From NCBI GenBank assembly GCA_937917025.1, contig CALFSF010000289.1:1-11272 (forward strand): a stretch of DNA of 11,272 nt, in the 5' to 3' direction. Both the position numbers and the translations under genes were made by a program. Source of the DNA: an uncultured Paraburkholderia sp. (lineage in GTDB: Bacteria; Pseudomonadota; Gammaproteobacteria; Burkholderiales; Burkholderiaceae). The notes below the pieces were generated by a model that saw only the letters and a program-made list of their open reading frames with translations, ran no database searches and had not been told where the DNA came from. This document shows, in pieces, positions 5,464-11,272 of this stretch (positions are counted from its first letter, which is position 1; each line of letters starts with the position of its first letter).

Positions 5464-6428
5464 GCCGCGATTCCGTGACGACAGTCCCCAACAATCCGCC
5501 CAGGGCCGAGGCCGTGCGCCGCCGCCCCGATCCGGTGACGGAAAGGCGCGCCGTGCGCTGGCTGCTGATCGGCATTGCGCTGCTGTTTCTCGGGCTCTTT
5601 CTCGTCGTGCCGCTCGCGGCGGTGTTCTATCAGGCGTTCAGCAAGGGCATCGGCTTCTATTTCGAGGCGCTTGCCGATCCGGATGCGCTGTCGGCCATCA
5701 AGCTCACTGTGATCACCGCGGCGATCGCCGTGCCGCTGAATCTCGTGTTCGGACTCGCCGCGTCGTGGTGTATCGCGAAGTTCGAATTCCGCGGCAAGGC
5801 GCTCCTCACGACGCTGATCGACCTGCCGTTTTCGGTGTCGCCGGTGATCTCGGGTCTGGTCTACGTGCTGATGTTCGGCGCGCAGGGCTGGTTCGGGCCG
5901 TGGCTCCAGGATCACAACGTGCAGATCATCTTCGCCGTGCCGGGCATCGTGCTCGCGACGATCTTCGTCACGTTTCCGTTTGTCGCACGCGAGCTGATTC
6001 CGCTGATGCAGGCGCAGGGCAACGACGAGGAAGAAGCCGCGCACGTGCTCGGCGCATCGGGCTGGCAGATGTTTCGCCGCGTCACGCTGCCGAACGTCCG
6101 CTGGGGTTTGCTGTACGGCGTGATTCTCTGCAACGCGCGCGCGATGGGCGAGTTCGGCGCGGTATCGGTGGTGTCGGGCCATATTCGCGGGCAGACCGAC
6201 ACGATGCCGCTGCACGTCGAGATTCTCTACAACGAATACAACTTTTCCGCGGCGTTCGCCGTGGCCTCCGTGCTCGCGCTGCTGGCGCTCGTCACGCTGG
6301 CCCTGAAGCTGCTCGCGGAACGTCATTTGTCGGCGGAACAGGTCGATGCGCGGGCCGTACCCGCGCACGCCGGCCCCGTCACCCTGTCGCCGGCGCCGTC
6401 GCATGCGGCCGGCCGTCCGGTTCAGTAA
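5460..6428 (+). CDS. cysW: Sulfate/thiosulfate ABC transporter permease CysW
   Basis: Second channel subunit, pairing with CysT. It has 322 residues: an N-terminal cytoplasmic stretch of about 30 residues rich in Arg and Pro, then membrane segments from about 34 onward (WLLIGIALLFLGLFLVVPLA first). The EAA loop is at 192-216 (EAAHVLGASGWQMFRRVTLP). FSVSPVISGLVYVLMFGAQGW and ARAMGEFGAVSVVSGHIRGQ are family hallmarks. The start at 5460 overlaps the cysT stop by four bases. GGAGG at 5449-5453 lies six bases before the ATG, one of the best ribosome sites in the window, so CysW is probably translated at least as well as CysT. About 35 residues after the last membrane segment form a Pro/Ala-rich tail. 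Both tails exceed what I expect for enterobacterial CysW and are likely disordered. Confidence 0.96.
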   Translation: MSRDSVTTVPNNPPRAEAVRRRPDPVTERRAVRWLLIGIALLFLGLFLVVPLAAVFYQAFSKGIGFYFEALADPDALSAIKLTVITAAIAVPLNLVFGLAASWCIAKFEFRGKALLTTLIDLPFSVSPVISGLVYVLMFGAQGWFGPWLQDHNVQIIFAVPGIVLATIFVTFPFVARELIPLMQAQGNDEEEAAHVLGASGWQMFRRVTLPNVRWGLLYGVILCNARAMGEFGAVSVVSGHIRGQTDTMPLHVEILYNEYNFSAAFAVASVLALLALVTLALKLLAERHLSAEQVDARAVPAHAGPVTLSPAPSHAAGRPVQ

Positions 6429-6440
6429 GGAGAGCAGCAC

Positions 6441-7499
6441 ATGGGCATCACCGTTCGTAACCTGCAGAAGCGTTTTGGCGATTTCACCGCGCTCGACAAC
6501 GTGTCGCTCGATTTTCCGCCGGGCGAACTCGTCGCGCTGCTCGGGCCTTCGGGGTGTGGCAAGACCACGCTGCTGCGGGTGATCGCCGGGCTCGAATACG
6601 CCGACGCCGGTCAGGTCGTGCTGCAAGGCCAGGATGTCGCCGCGGTCGGCGCGCGTGAGCGTCAGGTCGGCTTCGTGTTCCAGCATTACGCGCTGTTCCG
6701 TCATATGACGGTGTTCGAAAACGTCGCGTTCGGTCTCAGGGTCAAGCCGCGCAAGGAGCGGCCGTCGGAAGCGGTGATCCGCGAGAAAGTGCATGAACTG
6801 CTGAAGCTCGTGCAGCTCGACTGGCTCGCGCAACGCTTTCCGTCGGAACTGTCGGGCGGCCAGCGTCAGCGGATCGCGCTCGCGCGCGCGCTTGCTGTCG
6901 AGCCGAAAGTGCTGCTGCTCGACGAGCCGTTCGGCGCGCTCGACGCGAAGGTGCGCAAGGAGTTGCGCAGCTGGCTGCGGCGTCTGCATGACGACCTGCA
7001 CATCTCGACGATCTTCGTCACGCACGACCAGGAAGAGGCGCTCGAAGTAGCCGACCGCATCGTCGTGCTGAATCGCGGACACGTGGAGCAGGTCGGCAGC
7101 CCGCAGGACGTGTACGACCATCCGCAGACATCATTCGTGTACGAGTTCCTCGGCGCGGCGAACCGTCTGCACGGCAAGGTGGATGGCGGCGGATTCGTGG
7201 TCGACGGCGCGGCGTTGCCGGTTTCCGTGGCGGCGGGCTTCGAAGGCCCGGCGTTCGCGTATGTGCGCCCGCATGATCTCGCGCTGTATCCGAGCGCGGA
7301 CAGCCATCGCGACGGCATCACGGTCGGCGTGCGGCGGGTCGTGACGCTCGGCGGTTCGGTGCGCGTCGAGCTCGAGGGACACGAAGGCCGCGTGCTCGAA
7401 GCCGAGCTCGATCGCGAGACGTGGCGTGAGTTGCGGCTCAATGTCGGCGACGGCGTGACGGCCGTGCCGCGCGCGCTGCGCGTGTTTCCCGCGCCGTGA
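6441..7499 (+). CDS. cysA: Sulfate/thiosulfate import ATP-binding protein CysA
   Basis: Hydrolyses ATP to drive sulfate uptake at the cytoplasmic face of the CysT/CysW channel. The 352 residues carry Walker A GPSGCGKTT (35-43), Q-loop Gln81 (FVFQHYALF), signature LSGGQ (137-141), Walker B LLLDEP with Asp161-Glu162, the D-loop (SALD type, here GALD) and switch His195 (IFVTHD). Residues about 241-352 form the C-terminal regulatory OB-like domain of the CysA/MalK group (YVRPHDLALYP at 274-284). All catalytic residues are present. AAGGAG (6427-6432) overlaps the cysW stop and lies eight bases before the ATG; the genes are 12 bases apart. It closes the transporter operon and is followed by cysB in the same direction. 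Confidence 0.97.
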   Translation: MGITVRNLQKRFGDFTALDNVSLDFPPGELVALLGPSGCGKTTLLRVIAGLEYADAGQVVLQGQDVAAVGARERQVGFVFQHYALFRHMTVFENVAFGLRVKPRKERPSEAVIREKVHELLKLVQLDWLAQRFPSELSGGQRQRIALARALAVEPKVLLLDEPFGALDAKVRKELRSWLRRLHDDLHISTIFVTHDQEEALEVADRIVVLNRGHVEQVGSPQDVYDHPQTSFVYEFLGAANRLHGKVDGGGFVVDGAALPVSVAAGFEGPAFAYVRPHDLALYPSADSHRDGITVGVRRVVTLGGSVRVELEGHEGRVLEAELDRETWRELRLNVGDGVTAVPRALRVFPAP

Positions 7500-7532
7500 T
7501 CGGGGAACCGGGCACGCACTCCTGCACACGAA

Positions 7533-7560
7533 TCAACCCAATTTGACTTCGGTTCAACCC
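7533..7560 (+). repeat. Short direct repeat in the cysA-cysB gap
   Basis: TCAACCC occurs at 7533-7539 and again at 7554-7560, 21 bases apart (two helical turns), directly before cysB. A regulator could bind such a pair on one DNA face, and autoregulation by CysB is conceivable. Seven-base repeats also arise by chance, so this is a weak call. No convincing terminator or promoter is visible in the 72-base gap. Confidence 0.25.
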
Positions 7561-7571
7561 GGGACGAGAAC

Positions 7572-8498
7572 ATGAATTTCCAGCAACTGCGTTTTGTGCG
7601 CGAAGCGGTGCGCCAGAACATGAACCTGACCGAAGTCGCGAACGTGCTGTACACGTCGCAGTCGGGTGTGTCGAAACAGATCAAGGACCTCGAGGACGAA
7701 CTCGGCGTCGACATTTTCATCCGTCGCGGCAAGCGGCTGACGGGGCTGACCGAGCCGGGCAAGGCGGTGCATCAGCTGATCGAGCGGATGCTGCTCGACG
7801 CGGAGAACCTGCGCCGCGTCGCGCGTCAGTTCGCCGATCAGGACAGCGGCCATCTGGTCGTCGCCACCACGCACACGCAGGCGCGCTACGCGCTGCCAAA
7901 GGTGATCCGCCAGTTCACGGAAGTATTCCCGAAGGTGCATCTCGCGCTGCGTCAGGGCAGCCCGCAGCAGATCGCGCAGATGATCATCAACGGCGAGGCG
8001 GACATCGGGATTTCGACCGAGGCGCTCGACCGCTATCCGGACATCGTCACGTTCCCGTGCTATTCGTGGCATCACGTGGTGGTGGTGCCGAAGGACCATC
8101 CGCTCGTCGGCCGGTCGAACCTGACGCTCGACGAAATCGCCGAATTCCCGATCGTCACCTACGATCAGGATTTCACGGGCCGCTCGCACATCGACCAGGC
8201 GTTCGCGAAGGCGGGCGCGATGCCCGACGTCGTGCTGACCGCGATCGACGCCGACGTGATCAAGACCTACGTCGAACTCGGCATGGGCATCGGCATCGTC
8301 GCGGCGATGGCCTACGACGCGAAACGCGACACGGAACTCGTCGCGCTCGACACGCAGCACCTGTTCGAGGCGAGCACGACGCGCGTCGGTCTGCGCAAGG
8401 GCGCGTTCCTGCGGGCGTACGCGTACCGGCTGATCGAAATGTTCGCGCCGCAGCTGAACGAAACGGAAATCGCGGCGCAGTTGCGCGAGGCGGCCTGA
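7572..8498 (+). CDS. cysB: CysB-type LysR-family regulator of sulfur assimilation
   Basis: Transcription factor that activates sulfate uptake and reduction genes under sulfur limitation. It has 308 residues: a winged-helix domain (1-60; MNFQQLRFVREAVRQNMNLTEVANVL, recognition part TSQSGVSKQIKDLEDELG), a linker helix (about 65-90) and an effector domain from 95. Residues Thr100, Thr102, Gln103, Trp166 and Thr202 fall at exactly the numbers I recall as the sulfate/inducer pocket of Klebsiella CysB, so inducer chemistry is probably conserved. It sits 72 bases downstream of cysA in the same direction and may be cotranscribed with its targets. Burkholderia also encodes the paralogue SsuR for sulfonate use; position beside cysA favours CysB. 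The ribosome site is modest (GGGACGAG before the ATG). Confidence 0.93.
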   Translation: MNFQQLRFVREAVRQNMNLTEVANVLYTSQSGVSKQIKDLEDELGVDIFIRRGKRLTGLTEPGKAVHQLIERMLLDAENLRRVARQFADQDSGHLVVATTHTQARYALPKVIRQFTEVFPKVHLALRQGSPQQIAQMIINGEADIGISTEALDRYPDIVTFPCYSWHHVVVVPKDHPLVGRSNLTLDEIAEFPIVTYDQDFTGRSHIDQAFAKAGAMPDVVLTAIDADVIKTYVELGMGIGIVAAMAYDAKRDTELVALDTQHLFEASTTRVGLRKGAFLRAYAYRLIEMFAPQLNETEIAAQLREAA

Positions 8499-8597
8499 CT
8501 GGCGTTGGCGGCGGCGTTCCCGGCGGCGATGGCGATGGCGGAATAACGCGTCCGCGCGGTCGGCGATAAGCAGCGCGGAGCCGCGCCGCGCATCGCT

Positions 8598-8603
8598 TAC
8601 AAT
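8598..8603 (+). promoter_or_regulatory. -10 element implying a leaderless asparaginase transcript
   Basis: TACAAT, one base from TATAAT, ends seven bases before the asparaginase ATG. With the usual distance from -10 to start point, transcription would begin at about 8610-8611, on or next to the A of ATG. The seven bases between (CGCCGCC) hold no ribosome site. There is no clear -35 hexamer; the bases 16-18 upstream are GC-rich. Confidence 0.55.
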
Positions 8604-8610
8604 CGCCGCC

Positions 8611-9645
8611 ATGAATACTTCCGCTTCTTCTTCCTCCGGCGCTGTGCCGTCAAACAGTCTGCCGCGCATTGCGGTGCTCGCGACGGGCGGCACGATCGCG
8701 GGTTCCGCCGCCGACGCCACGAATACCGCTGGTTATCAGGCGGGCGTGATCGGCGTCGACCGGCTGCTCGCGGCGGTGCCGGCGCTCGCGGGCGTGGCGC
8801 GGGTGCGGGCCGAACAGGTCGCCAGCATCGACAGCAAGGACATGGCGCTCGCGCTGTGGACCACGCTCGCGCAACGCGTGAACACGCTGCTCGCCGCGGA
8901 TGACGTCGACGGCGTCGTCATCACGCACGGCACCGATACGCTCGAAGAGACCGCGTATCTGCTCCATCTCACCGTGAAGAGCACGAAACCGGTCGTGCTG
9001 ACCGCCGCCATGCGGCCCTCCACGGCGCTCTCCGCCGACGGGCCCCTGAACCTGCTGAACGCGGTCGTCGTGGCCGCCAGCGCCGCGGCGCACGGGCAGG
9101 GCGTGCTCGTCGCGGTCAATAACCGGATCCACAGCGCGCGCGACGTCGTGAAAACCAGCACGTTCGCCGTCGACGCGTTCCAGTCGCCCGAAGTCGGCGC
9201 GCTGGGCTGGGTGCAGGACGGACGCGTCGAGTTTCAGCGCAGCGTGGTGCGCGCGCATACGATCGCCACCGAATTCGTGATCGGCGCGCAATGGCCCGAC
9301 GTCGAGATCGTCACGAGCTACGCGGGCGCGTCGCGCGTGGCCGTCGACGCGTTTGTCGCGGCGGGCGTGCGCGGCATCGTGGTCGCGGGCACCGGGAACG
9401 GCTCGATCCATGCATCGATCCAGCAGGCGCTCGCCGACGCCGTGTCGCAGGGCGTGGCCGTCGTGCGCGCGTCGCGGGTCGGTGCCGGCCATGTGATGCG
9501 CAACGGCGCCGCGCCGGACGACACGCTCGGTTTTGTCGCCGCGAACGGGCTGAATCCGTACAAGTCGCGCGTGCTGCTGATGCTGGCGCTCGCCGCCGGC
9601 GCAGCCGGCCCGGTCGTGCTGCAGCGCGCCTTCGATACCTATTGA
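8611..9645 (+). CDS. L-asparaginase, type II-like, without a signal peptide
   Basis: Hydrolyses L-asparagine to aspartate and ammonia. It has 344 residues and the two-domain layout of bacterial type I/II asparaginases. ATGGTIAG (24-31) carries the nucleophile Thr28, Tyr42 matches the flexible-loop tyrosine, Ser75 the substrate-binding serine, THGTDTLEE (105-113) holds Thr108-Asp109, and Lys181 (RDVVKTST) completes the catalytic set. AMRPSTALSADGP and AGTGNGS are strongly type II-like. Unlike secreted E. coli AnsB, the N-terminus is Ser/Ala-rich with no hydrophobic core, so the enzyme is probably cytoplasmic. The acid aligned with E. coli Glu283, contributed by the neighbouring subunit, is alanine here (NGAAPDD), which may alter affinity or glutaminase activity. 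The ATG at 8611 has no ribosome site and appears leaderless. It is not obviously linked in function to its neighbours. Confidence 0.93.
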   Translation: MNTSASSSSGAVPSNSLPRIAVLATGGTIAGSAADATNTAGYQAGVIGVDRLLAAVPALAGVARVRAEQVASIDSKDMALALWTTLAQRVNTLLAADDVDGVVITHGTDTLEETAYLLHLTVKSTKPVVLTAAMRPSTALSADGPLNLLNAVVVAASAAAHGQGVLVAVNNRIHSARDVVKTSTFAVDAFQSPEVGALGWVQDGRVEFQRSVVRAHTIATEFVIGAQWPDVEIVTSYAGASRVAVDAFVAAGVRGIVVAGTGNGSIHASIQQALADAVSQGVAVVRASRVGAGHVMRNGAAPDDTLGFVAANGLNPYKSRVLLMLALAAGAAGPVVLQRAFDTY

Positions 9646-9746
9646 GCGGCGCGCACGCCACGAGGTTTCGCCGTCTGTGAGGTAACCCACGCGGCGGGCG
9701 GCCTTTTCGTGCCAGGATGCGCTCATACCGTCCATCGTGGCAGCCA

Positions 9747-11069
9747 ATGAGCGCGTCGAAGCTCCAGTCGTGGGGGCATTACCCCTACGCGCCCCAATCC
9801 AGTCATCCATTGTCGTGGCGAGACGCCGTCCAGGCCGAACTGGACGGCACGCGCGCCCGCTTTGGCACGACCTTGCCGTTCGGCAACGGCCGCAGCTATG
9901 GCGACAGCTGTCTGGCGGCGACCGACCACGTCCTGCATATGCGCGGCCTCGGCCGTTTTATCAGCGCCGACTGGGAGCACGGTGTCCTGCGCGCGGAAGC
10001 CGGCGTGACGCTCGGCGAGGTGCTGGAACTGTCGATTCCGCGGGGCTGGATGCTGCCGGTCACGCCCGGCACGCAGTTCGTGACGCTCGCCGGCGCGGTC
10101 GCCAACGACGTCCACGGCAAGAATCATCACGTGCGCGGCACGTTCGGACGCCACGTCAGGCGGTTTTCGCTGCTGCGCTCGGATCGCGAACCGGCCGAAT
10201 GCGCGCCGGGCGAGAACGACGGACTGTTTCGCGCGACGATCAGCGGGCTCGGCCTGACCGGCGTCATCGAATGGGTCGAAATCCAGCTGATGCCGGTGCG
10301 CTCCGGCCGCATTTCGATGACGAGCATCCGCTTTGCCCATCTCGACGAATTCCTCGCGCTTTCGGGCGAACTCGATCCGCGTCACGAATACGGCGTGGCG
10401 TGGGTCGACTGCCTCGCGAGCGGCGACGCGCTCGGGCGCGGCATCTACATGTCCGGCGATCACGCGGCGGACGGCGATTTCTCGATCAAAGGCGCGCGCC
10501 GGCGCAACGTGCCGTTCGTGCTGCCGTGGTCGCCGGTGAACCGCTACACGCTGAAAATCTTCAACGCGTTCTATTACCGGCGGCAGTCGCAGCGCGTCGA
10601 GCACGCGAGCGTCGATTTCGCGAGCTTTTTCTATCCGCTCGACGGCGTGCGCAACTGGAACCGCATCTACGGGCGCCGCGGCTTCCAGCAGCATCAGTGC
10701 GTGATCCCCGAGGCGGCTTCGCGCGATGCGCTGAAGGAAATTCTTGCGACGATTGCAAAAAGCGGGCTCGGCTCGTGTCTCGCGGTGCTGAAACGCTGCG
10801 GCACGCTGGTTTCGCCGGGGCTGATTTCGTTTCCAATGCCGGGCGTCTCGCTGGCGCTGGATTTCCCGCAGCACGCACGCCGCAACGAAGCGCTCTTTTC
10901 GCGGCTCGACGCAATCGTCAACGAAGCGGGCGGCCGCCAGTATCCGGCGAAGGACGCCCACATGAGCGGGGCGGATTTTCGCGCCGCGTACCCCGCGTGG
11001 CAGGAACTCGAACGCAATCGCGATCCCGCCCTGATGTCCCGCTTCTGGAAACGGACCACACAGCCATGA
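9747..11069 (+). CDS. DprE1-like FAD-dependent oxidoreductase
   Basis: Probably oxidises the 2-hydroxyl of a polyprenyl-phospho-ribofuranose, the first half of epimerisation to the arabinose form, by similarity to mycobacterial DprE1. The 440 residues begin MSASKLQSWGHYPY. FAD-binding blocks are FGNGRSYGDS (45-54) and the PVTPGTQ to HGKNHH block (104-128), close to PGT...HGKNHH in DprE1. The C-terminal catalytic domain has LISFPMPGVSLALDFP (359-374) and AKD with Lys402, matching essential Lys418. The cysteine that benzothiazinones attack in M. tuberculosis (Cys387) is Ala370 here. I chose 9747 because homologues start just before the (L)xxWG motif; an ATG at 9717 would add 10 residues and its nearest AGG abuts it. 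The ribosome site at 9747 is weak. The gene overlaps the next one by ATGA. The exact lipid substrate is unknown. Confidence 0.88.
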   Translation: MSASKLQSWGHYPYAPQSSHPLSWRDAVQAELDGTRARFGTTLPFGNGRSYGDSCLAATDHVLHMRGLGRFISADWEHGVLRAEAGVTLGEVLELSIPRGWMLPVTPGTQFVTLAGAVANDVHGKNHHVRGTFGRHVRRFSLLRSDREPAECAPGENDGLFRATISGLGLTGVIEWVEIQLMPVRSGRISMTSIRFAHLDEFLALSGELDPRHEYGVAWVDCLASGDALGRGIYMSGDHAADGDFSIKGARRRNVPFVLPWSPVNRYTLKIFNAFYYRRQSQRVEHASVDFASFFYPLDGVRNWNRIYGRRGFQQHQCVIPEAASRDALKEILATIAKSGLGSCLAVLKRCGTLVSPGLISFPMPGVSLALDFPQHARRNEALFSRLDAIVNEAGGRQYPAKDAHMSGADFRAAYPAWQELERNRDPALMSRFWKRTTQP

Positions 11070-11272
11070 AAAACATCCTGATCGTCGGCGGCTCGTCCGC
11101 CATTGCCGTGGCATGCGCGCGGCGCTGGGCTAAGGAAGGCGCGAACCTCTTCCTGACCGGCCGGCACGAGGTCCGGCTCGAGGCCGTCGCGCAGGATCTG
11201 CGCGTGCGCGGCGCGCCCTCGGTGGCGACGCACGTGCTCGACATGAACGACCACGCGCAGCACGCCACGATG
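11066..11272 (+). CDS. Short-chain dehydrogenase/reductase, DprE2-like, partial (N-terminal part)
   Basis: The first 69 residues of a Rossmann-fold reductase, open through the right edge. MKNILIVGGSSAIAVACARRW has the glycine-rich dinucleotide loop in the form GGSSAIA, where classical SDRs read GxxxGxG, so the third glycine is alanine. LFLTGRHEVRLEAVAQDL follows, with Arg after TG suggesting NADP(H) preference, and HVLDMND is the acidic motif that binds the adenine ring. The ATG overlaps the oxidase stop by four bases, so the two are translated together. In mycobacteria the equivalent partner DprE2 reduces the 2-keto intermediate made by DprE1. The catalytic Ser-Tyr-Lys lies beyond the window, so activity cannot be judged. 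Confidence 0.85.
   Translation, partial: MKNILIVGGSSAIAVACARRWAKEGANLFLTGRHEVRLEAVAQDLRVRGAPSVATHVLDMNDHAQHATM

Noticed and set aside
5387..6460. A 357-codon plus-strand frame inside cysW
   Set aside because: A frame-shifted Arg-rich reading of cysW; the cysW frame has EAA loop and membrane segments.
5280..7121. A 613-codon open frame on the minus strand across cysT, cysW and cysA
   Set aside because: Its product is mostly Arg, His, Asp, Glu and Gln with no domain pattern, the usual antisense shadow of high-GC coding DNA, and it lies opposite three clear transporter genes.
8573..8586. GCGCGG-AG-CCGCGC as a terminator after cysB
   Set aside because: The loop would be only two to four bases, the stem short and no T-tract follows; such GC palindromes are frequent in this sequence.
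7554..8720. A 388-codon minus-strand open frame opposite cysB
   Set aside because: Arg/Asp-rich, low-complexity product opposite a gene with all CysB motifs; no ribosome site or family likeness.
9723..11114. A 463-codon minus-strand open frame opposite the DprE1-like gene
   Set aside because: Composition is typical of antisense shadow frames, and the plus-strand gene has strong FAD-oxidase motifs.
1..11272. Mobile elements, attachment sites, CRISPR arrays, tRNA or rRNA genes
   Set aside because: No transposase or integrase motifs, no regularly spaced repeats, no cloverleaf-like segment and no shift in composition were seen in reading the window by eye.

Overview
The window is high-GC, densely coded DNA with the protein and motif style of a beta-proteobacterium of the Burkholderiaceae, most likely Paraburkholderia, Caballeronia or Burkholderia. 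Three signs point there: a 216-residue LexA with CTGT-N8-ACAG operators, a CysB-type regulator directly behind cysA, and a NodI-type ABC ATPase with close Burkholderia-style motifs. This placement comes from recognising protein families, not from a database search. I see no insertion sequence, phage gene, tRNA, rRNA or CRISPR array. Base composition looks even throughout, so it reads as ordinary chromosomal backbone. No gap between genes exceeds 300 bases; the largest are 481-745 and 3056-3347, both divergent promoter regions.

Left part (1-2385). A NodI-like ABC exporter ATPase runs off the left edge on the minus strand. It is divergent from a single-domain universal stress protein (746-1210, plus). 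That gene converges on a membrane-anchored DUF2939-type protein (1245-1910, minus), with an inverted repeat at the junction. Next comes the SOS unit on the minus strand: lexA (2405-3055), with two LexA boxes 20 bp apart, and 19 bases behind it an unrecognised 113-residue gene (2044-2385) that should be co-induced.

Centre (3116-8498). Divergent from lexA is a complete sulfate/thiosulfate uptake locus on the plus strand in the order sbp, cysT, cysW, cysA, cysB. An AT-rich island precedes sbp and is the likely regulator site. A very strong GC-rich hairpin lies between sbp and cysT and probably sets a high ratio of binding protein to permease. cysT and cysW overlap by ATGA. cysW and cysA are 12 bases apart. 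cysB follows 72 bases after cysA and keeps all the sulfate-contacting residues I recall from the Klebsiella CysB structure. Sbp would capture sulfate in the periplasm, CysT/CysW form the channel, CysA hydrolyses ATP, and CysB would switch the locus on when sulfur is scarce.

Right part (8611-11272). A type II-like L-asparaginase without a signal peptide has a -10-like element so close to its ATG that the mRNA is probably leaderless. It is followed by a DprE1-like FAD-dependent oxidase and, overlapping it by ATGA, the start of a short-chain dehydrogenase resembling DprE2. Together these suggest the two-step epimerisation of a polyprenyl-phospho-ribose to the arabinose form, which is unusual outside mycobacteria and their relatives. 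I did not find a clearly new multi-gene system. The least explained items are the SOS-linked 113-residue protein and the DprE1/DprE2-like pair.
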